Part shown: piece by piece, positions 1 to 7,600 of the stretch
How positions within the stretch are numbered: the first letter of the stretch is position 1
Layout of the letters: each line of letters starts with the position of its first letter
Source of the DNA: Baffinella frigidus
Taxonomy: Eukaryota > Cryptophyceae > Cryptomonadales > Baffinellaceae
Direction of reading: 5' to 3'
Assembly: GCA_026770585.1 (NCBI GenBank)
Contig: MU646911.1
Coordinates: 164,226-176,410 of the forward strand
DNA: 12,185 bases
Notes under the pieces: model-generated
Database searches by the model: none
What the model was told of the DNA's origin: nothing
What the model saw: the letters and a program-made list of their open reading frames with translations, nothing else
Made by a program: the position numbers and the translations under genes

Positions 1-349
1 GAGAGAGAGAGGCAGGGAGTGGACAGGGTGCGTGGAGAGCAGAGGGAGGGGAGGGGGGCGACTGTTGAAAAAGAAGCAGATCGACTATGGAAACGGTACA
101 GATGTCTGGGGGGGGTGAGAGAGATGGAGGGAGGGAGTGAGGGAGAGAGGGAGAGGGAGGGAGTGAGAACGTGTTGTTTTTTTTGGGGGGGGGCACGGCA
201 GAAATGGAGAGAGACGGGCAGTGAGAAACGAACAAGAGGGATAGAGCGCGTTCGACGCTCGACCCGTCTGATCCGTCCCGAACCCCGAACCCCGAGACCC
301 CCCTTACCCTTCCCAGCTTTCCCGGCGCCTCAGCACGCATCTGCGAACC
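1..349. repeat. purine-rich low-complexity stretch, no gene
   Basis: The first ~240 bases are GA-rich simple sequence (GAGAGAGAG, GGGAGGGAG) with a T8G9-type run near 176-193. From about 275 to 310 there are a few degenerate CCCCGAA/CCCCTTA units that resemble the telomere-like arrays further on. An open frame spans most of it, but its product is R/E/G-biased as expected of translated purine repeat, so I do not call it a gene. Confidence 0.7.
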
Positions 350-492
350 ACCCACTTAGCAGCAAGCAAGGACCTTTTCACCTTGAAATCAAGGTGAAAC
401 TCCGGTTAGGTTCTAGGGTAATGGATACGATTCTAGTACAAATAGTTTAGATGGACTATATCCGTGAAGCCCCCAGTGGCTGCTAAGTGGGT
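350..492. mobile_element. possible MITE, 14-bp perfect terminal inverted repeats
   Basis: ACCCACTTAGCAGC at 350-363 is the exact reverse complement of 479-492. Inside, 376-386 and 389-399 form an 11-bp perfect hairpin (TTTCACCTTGA with a 2-base gap). The element is 143 bp and has no coding capacity. No clear target-site duplication is visible. The shape (short, terminal inverted repeats, inner hairpin) matches other elements in this window, but the ends belong to none of their families. Confidence 0.5.
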
Positions 493-600
493 AATAGGTA
501 CAGACCCCAACCCCCAGTCGCCTGCACCGCGGGTTCCACCTTCTACCTCTGTTTCAGTCTACTCGGGCTCAACAATTTGGTGCGCCCGGGCTCTATCCCG

Positions 601-715
601 CTCCCAAGTTGTTGACGGCCAAGAGCTCCTAGGCAGGTCCTAGGGGCCTGCCGTAGGGCAAAGCATTTGCGGTGCAGATCCGATCTGCACCGCAAACTCG
701 TCGTATCAACTTGAG
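601..715. mobile_element. diverged relative of the TATCCCTTAAGTG foldback family (copy A)
   Basis: Imperfect ends CTCCCAAGTTG (601-611) and CAACTTGAG (707-715) are inverted. The core at 629-659 (CCTAGGCAGGTCCTAGG, then CCGTAGGGC) matches the core of the 10823-10943 copy, and its reverse complement matches the 11602-11706 copy through CTCTTGGC. A 14-bp perfect hairpin (666-679 / 683-696, loop CCG) lies on the opposite side of the core from the hairpin in the other copies. No protein is encoded. Confidence 0.6.
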
Positions 716-738
716 AACAGCCTGACAGTGAACCCGCG

Positions 739-798
739 TGAGGCATGCGTAGGTTGCCTTTTGTACCCGACTGAGGCATACGTAGGTTGCTTTTTGTA
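739..798 (+). repeat. two-copy 27-bp tandem repeat, period 33
   Basis: TGAGGCATGCGTAGGTTGCC begins a unit at 739-765 that recurs at 772-798 with two transitions. It lies directly after copy A of the foldback family. No function is apparent. Confidence 0.75.
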
Positions 799-880
799 GA
801 CTCTAGCTCTGCCTCACCTCATCCACGCCTCCTGGCCGTCCGGGAGAGCGAGGACAGCTTCCTTCCCAGGTCGCGCCGCG

Positions 881-1048
881 CCCTCCGCCTGCCCGAGAGA
901 GGATGCATTTTGAGGACAGATCCTCTTGGGGGGGGGGGGACGAATCAGAAGCCAGCCGTCTAAGAGGCAGCGCTGCAGACGTCTGAAGGGGGGTTCGATG
1001 AATCGCCCTCCGCCTGCTCGAGAGGATACATTCTGAGGGCGGATCCTC
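881..1048 (+). repeat. direct repeat, ~45 bp, period 125
   Basis: CCCTCCGCCTGCCCGAGAG at 881 starts a segment running to about 926 that recurs at 1006-1048 with a few mismatches and a 2-base gap; both copies end in GATCCTC. A run of G lies at 929-939. No gene is supported here on either strand, although an ORF exists on the minus strand. Confidence 0.65.
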
Positions 1049-1062
1049 ATAGCCGTCCACCG

Positions 1063-1222
1063 CCCCAAAGAGGATCCTAGCTCTGTCTCATTTAAATTGG
1101 GCTCCTCATTTGAGGAGCCCGGAAGTTATTTTTTTGGTACAAATCCGTCAACTTGTGGAGTGAAAACTGAGAAAATGAGGAGCCCAATTGAACTGAGACA
1201 GAGCTAGGGATCCTCTTTGGGG
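1063..1222. mobile_element. MITE family B, copy 1 (~49-bp terminal inverted repeats)
   Basis: The left end 1063-1111 and right end 1173-1222 are inverted copies beginning CCCCAAAGAGGATCC and including TAGCTCTGTCTCA and AATTGGGCTCCTCA, with about three differences. The left arm ends in its own 10-bp hairpin (1099-1108 / 1111-1120). The middle is ~60 bp with no coding capacity. The right end abuts exon 2 of the Gemin2-like gene, whose frame stays open into the element by chance. A second copy lies at 8601-8731. Confidence 0.8.
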
Positions 1223-1475
1223 ATCCTTTTGGCAGCGCAGCGTCGAGATCAGGGGTCGCCAATGAACCGATGCATCGCGGGGGGCGCGCGGCAACGGCTT
1301 GCTCCAGCACCGGCGGGCAGGGGTCGAGCACCCGCGCGGCGTCGACCCTGGCGCGGAGCAGGTCAAAGTAGCGCAGGAAGCTGCGCTCCCACTCTATGCT
1401 TGGCAGCAGCACGTCCGCGCATTCCTCGATGTCACTCATCGCCGCGGGCAGCCTAACGCTCACGGGCACCAGCGG
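1223..1475 (-). CDS. GEMIN2: exon 2 of Gemin2-like gene, 3' end unresolved
   Basis: The acceptor CAG is at 1478-1476 with a C-rich tract before it. The frame continues exon 1 in phase 0. IEWERSFLRYF is the conserved part. The downstream part (RPPRCIGSLATPDLDAALPK) may be coding or may already be intron; an ATCG|GTTCAT donor candidate exists within it. Confidence 0.55.
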
Positions 1476-1825
1476 CTGCCACCCCCCCGGACCCTCTCGT
1501 TAGGCGACAGCTGGGCAAGGGGTGGCGGGCTCGTGGACAAGGAGACGCGTGGACATGGCTCGCACACACGATACCCGGGAAAGGCGTGGCTGGACGAATC
1601 AAGCTGCGAACGAACCTGTGTGGGCGCAAGCGGTCGGCAGACGACGTCCGGGATCCCGTGCGCCTGCCGCCGCACCATTCGCAGGTACTCCTCGGCCGTG
1701 CCTGGCATCGCTGGCTGGTTGCTGCCGTCCCATTCCTCTTCTCCGCCGCCCGTGTCTGCGACGGGGAGAACCTGCTGACTATCCATGTCGTCTAACTCGC
1801 CCTGCCGCACCACGAAGCGCGACAT
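1223..1825 (-). CDS. GEMIN2: Gemin2/SIP1-like protein, first two exons (partial gene)
   Basis: Gemin2 (SIP1 family) binds SMN and holds the Sm proteins during spliceosomal snRNP assembly. Seen: exon 1 runs 1825 to 1616, exactly 70 codons, starts with ATG, and ends in the strong donor CACAG|GTTCGT. It holds TAEEYLRMVRRQAHGIPDVV at residues ~43-62, close to the family's conserved (T/P)xEYLRxV...xxPDVV block. A 140-bp intron follows. Exon 2 starts at 1475 after TGGCAG in the same phase and reads LLPSIEWERSFLRYFDLLR, fitting the family's next block (P..W....F..LR). Its 3' limit is uncertain: the frame stays open into the MITE at 1063-1222, and I set the end at the element boundary. The family's C-terminal helical region is missing; its exons would lie at lower coordinates or outside the window. 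The gene diverges from the glycosyltransferase gene. Function is inferred from motif likeness only. Confidence 0.62.
1616..1825 (-). CDS. GEMIN2: exon 1 of Gemin2-like gene
   Basis: This is 70 codons from ATG (1825-1823) to CAG. The N-terminus is acidic and unstructured (GGGEEEWDG), followed by the EYLRMVRRQ...PDVV block. The donor reads GT at 1615-1614. Confidence 0.65.
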
Positions 1826-2162
1826 ACCGGTCTACTCTGCCTGCCGGCGGGTCTTGGTCCTTGTTTGTCACCCGCCTCGATCCGAGGTCTTTTTGAAGGA
1901 CAGACAAAATCCGGGTGACCGAAGAAAAAAAAAGAAGGAGCTCGCAAAATCGATTTTTGGGGTGTTCCCACGCATCAGTAGGAGGGCACAGCACCTGCAC
2001 GGAGTAGAAGATCACGTTTTCGCACCAGCACGCACCCCTGGTAAGGCGAGGAGCGCTGCCGTCCTCCACAAACCCTCCATACCTTTACTCTCAAACCGGG
2101 GGCGGATTGGGACGACAAACGGCGTTGTGGGGCGCGGGCGCGGTTGAGAAGCGGCTGCGAGG
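1826..2162. promoter_or_regulatory. divergent intergenic/promoter region
   Basis: These 337 bp separate the start codons of the Gemin2-like (minus) and glycosyltransferase (plus) genes, so both promoters and 5' UTRs must lie here. I see a purine-rich A-tract (1921-1938) and CGATTTTTGGGG, but no convincing TATA box or other core element. The ORFs in it have no family features. Confidence 0.5.
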
Positions 2163-2263
2163 ATGGGGCTCCCCGTCCGTTCCGCGGGTCTTGTCGTGCT
2201 GGGAGTCCTGATCGGTTTCATGCTCGCCAACGTACGACCCAGGCCGAACATCCCGAACTCAAG
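2163..2263 (+). CDS. exon 1: start codon and signal anchor
   Basis: MGLPVRSAGLVVLGVLIGFM is followed by LANVRPRP: Arg, ~16 hydrophobic residues, then Arg again, the layout of a type II Golgi signal anchor. The donor CAAG|GTCAGG (phase 2) sits inside a 13-bp hairpin. A weaker alternative donor AAC|GTACGA at 2232 (phase 0) would join directly to 2462. Without splicing the frame stops at TAG 2274-2276. Confidence 0.55.
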
Positions 2264-4409
2264 GTCAGGGTGCTAGGCCGAGCACCCTGACCTCGAGGAA
2301 TACCACCCGGTGTCTACTATTTCTTCCCATCAGGGAGCCACGTCTCACGCCTGAAAACGTGAGGGCGCCACGGCAGTGTGTCGAACAGTTGTCAGATCGT
2401 ACGTTCCTGAAGCCTTGACGTTGTTGATATTTTTGTCTTGACGCCTCGACGTCCGGCGCAGATGCTGCTCTACATGACACACGGCGAGATTCTAGCGCGG
2501 AGCCCGATCGAGGAGGTGAAACAGCGATCCGCGGAGGCGCAGCGCCTGTACTCTGCCTCTGAAAAGGGCCACCTCGACCCCGGAGAGGTGCAATCCTGAT
2601 CCCTGAACCATCAGCATGTGCACCTGGCGCCCTAAACCCGTAACCCTAAACACTAAACCCCGAACCCTGATCCCTATACCCAGACCCTAAGCCCTAAACC
2701 TTAAACCCTAACCCCTCAATCCTATACCCTTAACCCTCAACCCTAGAACCTAGAACCTAAACCCTAAACCCTAAACCCTAAACCCTAAACCCTAAAACCT
2801 AAACCCAAAACCCAAACCCTAAACCCCAAACCCTAACCCCTAACCCCTCAACCCTCAACCCTCACACCAGGGCCCGGGACAGCCGAACGAGGCCCCTACA
2901 GAGGACCAGGACGCACAGGGGGGACAACATAACAACTTAACGCAGAGCTAGCGGGAAGCTGACTTGCTTCCTGGGAATCAAGTCAGCCACGGGAACTACA
3001 GCGCCGAGGTGGTGGAGGCGGAGGAGGGGGGGGAGGAGGTGGAGGGGGGGAAGCATGAAGAGGAGGATGCGAAGGTCGAGTTCTGCCTCCCCAGAGAGAT
3101 TGATAATTCATTACCAAACAACCAGCGTCAGCGCCACACATGCTACGCATTGTGTCACTACTGTACCCCGTGTCGGCCGCTCATACAATCCTGCATCCTT
3201 TGCCGAAGGGTCAAACGTTTTGGGGTAAAGACGCCCTGGCTCTACCTCACTCGGGTTGACCGACTATTCTCAAGTTGATATCCTGTGTTCGCGCAACGAA
3301 TCCGTCAACGTTGAACGATTCATTGTTTGAATATAGTTCCATTTACCCTTCCGTATTCTCACAGACCCGCATTCTCACTGAAGCGCATTTTCTTTTGACC
3401 CTGAAGCAGGAAATGGTCTCGAGTGGGAACCTGTACGCTACCCCGGTCGCCCGTGGCAAGAAGTGGCTCGACGGACTTCTCCCCATCGATAAGGTATCCA
3501 CCGTTACTCTCTAGTAACGGAGGTTCCCTTTTGCTTTAAGATGCATACACCTGCTAAGGTAACACCCTGGATTTCGCGATTGTATGGGTGTCCAATCAAC
3601 ATCATTCAAGCGAGAAGGTATACCCTGCTGAGGCTGCATGTTCAATGACTTCTGCCCAGCGATAAGGTATCCCCCGTTACTTTCTAGTAACGGATGTTCC
3701 CTGTTGCTTTGAGACGCCCCACTCTCCACGTTTGTATCGGCGGGCAGCGCGGGTGAGGCGGTAGTCGAGAAGCAAGATGAATGTCCTTTTGACTTTGAGG
3801 TTGCGCGTTGGATGCCGTGGTGCCATGGTGTGCTTTGCATCACTCGGTGCTTGGCCGGAGCGAGCTCCGAGCGTGAACCTTTCGAACCGTGTTTCTCCTG
3901 CATGAATGCGTGCTGCTTTTCTCATTTCATGTCTGTCATCTTAACAGAAACACCGGCGTGGGTTTTGCGGACTTGATGCGTCTCACGGGAGCCTTCAGGC
4001 ATGTGTACGCACCGCTCAGTAACTGAACGAGACAGGCCCGCCTCGGGACAAATACCCGTGGGGCGGCCCATCCCACGCTATTCCTGAGTGTCAGCTGCTG
4101 ATAAGGTTGAGAGGGTGTTGGACACGGTTGAGAGTTTCTTCGACACGGCAGGGGGCGTGCGTGATCAACCTCTACGGCCCGTGCTTCCACGAGACGTTCT
4201 ACATCCTCAACTTGCTGGTACTCTCCCCACCCGCGCACCATGTAATGCTCTCGCCTCGACAAAGATAGCGGTGGCGCTTGCTGGCGACTTAACAGGGCGG
4301 CGCCTAACCCTAAACTTCAAACCCTAGAACCGTAAACCCTAAACCCTGAAACCCCAAACCCCAAACCCCAAACCCTAAACACAAAAGCCTAAACCCTAAA
4401 CCCTAAACC

Positions 4410-4441
<32 letters not shown>

Positions 4442-4583
4442 ACCCTTAACCCGAGACCCAAAACCCGAAACCCGAAACCCTAAACCCTAAAGCCTCAACC
4501 CTCAACCCTCAACCCTCAAACCTAAATCCCAAACCCTAAACCCTAACCCTAAACCCTACACCCTACACTCTAAACCCCAAACC

Positions 4584-4615
<32 letters not shown>

Positions 4616-7600
4616 ACCCCAAACCCCAAACCCCAACCCCAAACCCCAACCCCCAACCCCCAAACCCCAAACCCCAAACCTAGGCCGCGTCAATCGGGGA
4701 CGGGTGCAGCTGCGCGTTCCGCGTCCGAGACAGAGAGACCCTCACGCACCACCCGATCCTCCCGCACTCTATCGTCTGCCGAGGGGGCAACGCCCGCGAT
4801 AAAAAGGTGCCCTCCCACACGGTGGGCTACAAAGGTTTCGTTCGGGCTGGAGTTCAGGGTGTTACGTGACCAAATTGCACCATAAAATCCTTAAAGTTGA
4901 CTGTCTCAAGGCAAATTGACTTTTGATGAAAGGTTCGTAGCCCACCGTGTGGTCTCCGGGTCTTTCCTCTGCCTGCGTGAAATCACGCTTGCCATAAATG
5001 CTTTTTAGATGCACTTTTGCATTAGATTTCCTGCTCTAAATGTATACCGTAACACCGTACGGACTGCCGAAAGTTGGTTGATACCGAAGTAAAGTTCATT
5101 GATAACTGTCAAAAGTCGGTGGACACCAAAGATACAAAAGTGGATACCGAAGTGCCTCCAAGTTGATGCCGAAAGTTGGTTGACGATACCGACGTTGATC
5201 CCGAATTGTCTCGAACCAGGTTCCGGGGTGGATGGTGCCTCTCAAGAACGCGAGCCACGCCACGTTGCAGACGGTGCGCTAGGGTTCATGTTTAGGGTTT
5301 AGGGGTTAGGGTTTGGGGTTTAGGGTTTCGGATTTAAGGTTTCGGGTTTCGGGTTTCGGGTTTCGGGTTTCGGGTTTCGGGTTTCGGGTTTCGGGTTTCG
5401 GGTTTCGGGTTTCGGGTTTCGTGTTTAAGGTTTAGGGTGTAGGGTTTAGGGTTAAGGCCCAGAAACGGGGGGAGCAGCGTTGAGTGGTTGACGTAGCACG
5501 GCCGCGGAAGGCTCACGCGCTGAAGCGAGACGCTGATCCCGCTGATGCGAGACCCAAAACACCAAACAATTAACCCCAAACACATTACCCTAAACAATTA
5601 ACACTAAACACTGAATCTCACACACTAAACACAAAACAATGAACACTCAGCACTAAACACTAAACCCCAAACCCTAAACCCTAAAAAATAAAAAATAAAA
5701 AATAAACCCTAAACCCTGAAACAGGTAGGGCTGATCCACCTCTCGGACGAGAAAGAGCGCCACCCGATCCCCTTCGAACTTTACAAAAAGTTCAAGTGCG
5801 CACCCCCGTTTCTGACGGACAAATTTTCTCAAGTTCACTTAGTTATACTTACAGTTACAGTTACAGTTAGTTGTTCTTACAGTTACAGTTACAGTTTCAG
5901 TTACAGTCACAGTTACAGTTACAGTTACCGGTTGGTTTGCTAACAATTACAGGTCGGTTCACTTTGCCTTACCGGTTGGTTACCTGAGGTTCAGGAGGGG
6001 TGAAGCTTTGCCGAAGGTAAAGCTGGGTGTGGGGAAGCCGGGGGGGTTGCACCGCACAATTGGAAGCGTGGAAGGTTTGATCTTGGAACAAAACAGGGCA
6101 CACAAAACCCCAACCCCACACCCTCACCCGGCGCTCGCGACCTGCACTTGATCAGGTCTGCCATCTTGCAGAATAGGGTTTAGGGTTTAGGGTTTAGGGT
6201 TTAGGGTTTAGGGTTTAGGGTTTGGGGTTTCGGGTGGAGGGTTGAGGGTTGAGGGTCCAGGGTCCAGAATCAGTTCCAGTGTCCGCCTATGGTCGGAGCT
6301 CGCAAAACCTGAAGGACCTCACGGAATGTAGCGCGTCGGGGCGTGGAGTGCAGAGCGTGCTTGCTCTGGGGATACAGCCCCGTGTAAAGTTACATCCTAC
6401 ACGGGGCTGTATCCCTAGAGACTCCGGTCATCCTACACGGGGCTTTATCTCCAGACACTCCGGTTATCCTACACGGGGCTGTATCCCCAGATTTGCGAAA
6501 CGTAGAGCCACGGAGGGCATGCGTCGACGCCTTTTTCAGCTACTCAAAAAAGGGTGGAATGGATTGTGTGACACGCTACGCTAGACCTGAAGGGGGTCAA
6601 TCGCAAAAGTTAACTTCAATTGGGCTTGGGTCAACTTTTGGCGGAATCCCTGGAACACCAGGGATTCTACCCGTACGGCAACTTTTGATTGACCACCTTC
6701 ACGTCTAAAGTAGAGGCCTCTTGAGGGCAGGTTCGTGTAGAGAGATTGATAATTTATTGCCAAACAGTCAGCGTCAGTGTCGCACATGCTACGCATTGTG
6801 CCATCACTGTACCCCGTGTCGGCCGCTCATTCGAGCATTTTCCGGATGGATTCTAACTCCACCTCCTACCAGGTTCGTGTACCATAACTACTGGCGGAAA
6901 GACATGAAAGATACGCTGGTACCACCCCTCCCACTCAACCCTACACCCTGAGCCCTAAACCCCGAACCCTGAACCCTGAACCCTGAACCCTAAACCCAAA
7001 ACCCAAAACCCTAAACCCTTTGTGTACCGGTTCAATAACAAGTCTCCCACTTCCCCCGCCAGAATTGGAAGTACCTCACAGAAGCAGTGAGCGTCGACAA
7101 CGAGGGGGGGCAGAAGCAGAGTGGGCGAGAGGGGGGGGGGCTGTTCTGGCTGCCGCTGGGGACCACTGAGTTCTTCCGAAGGCACCTTCCCTACCCCTGC
7201 CCTAGGGGTTGATTGATGGGACCAGGCCCCATCAATCGTGTGTGCCTCGCCGAGCGCACTGACCTCGCCTGGACTAGCCACAGCCCTGGTAGAAGAACCA
7301 CTGAGTTCTTCCGAAGGCCCCTCCCCTCCCCCCTGCCAGGCCCCATCAATCCAAAAGGATTTAAAGAACTTAAAAGGTATCCTATGATCAGTCGTGCGTG
7401 CCTTTCCGAGAGCACTGACCTGGTGGGGCTAACCATGGCCATGTAGAGCGGTTGTTAGGGTTGCAGCTGTGATCATACGTGATGCAGGGCGGCAGCTGTG
7501 GCCAGTGTCGCTCTGATGTCTTATGGGGATATGTATTGACTACTTATGTAGGGTAAGTAGGGTAATCAACTACTTATGTAAGGTGCGTAGGGTAATTAAC

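Noticed and set aside
19-450. 143-codon plus-strand ORF
   Set aside because: It is translation of GA-rich simple sequence; composition is R/E/G-biased with no family motif.
803-1068. Minus-strand ORFs as a third Gemin2 exon
   Set aside because: The peptides reflect the 125-bp direct repeat and show none of the SIP1 C-terminal helices.
2628-2867. A real chromosome end
   Set aside because: The arrays are short, degenerate, occur in both orientations and are flanked on both sides by exons; a telomere would be terminal and uniform.
5462-5492. Micro-exon between exons 6 and 7
   Set aside because: It has possible splice signals, but phase 0 entry soon hits a stop, and exon 6 joins exon 7 directly in phase with a sensible peptide.
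5334-5597. Minus-strand ORF with repeated KPETRNP
   Set aside because: It is the translation of the TTTCGGG array; seven-base units read in three frames give a periodic peptide by necessity.
6393-6494. CRISPR-like array (36-bp periodicity)
   Set aside because: Units are contiguous with no unique spacers, and the surrounding sequence is eukaryotic gene structure.
6249-6584. 111-codon ORF with HPTRGC repeats
   Set aside because: It is the translation of the 36-bp tandem repeat in intron 7.
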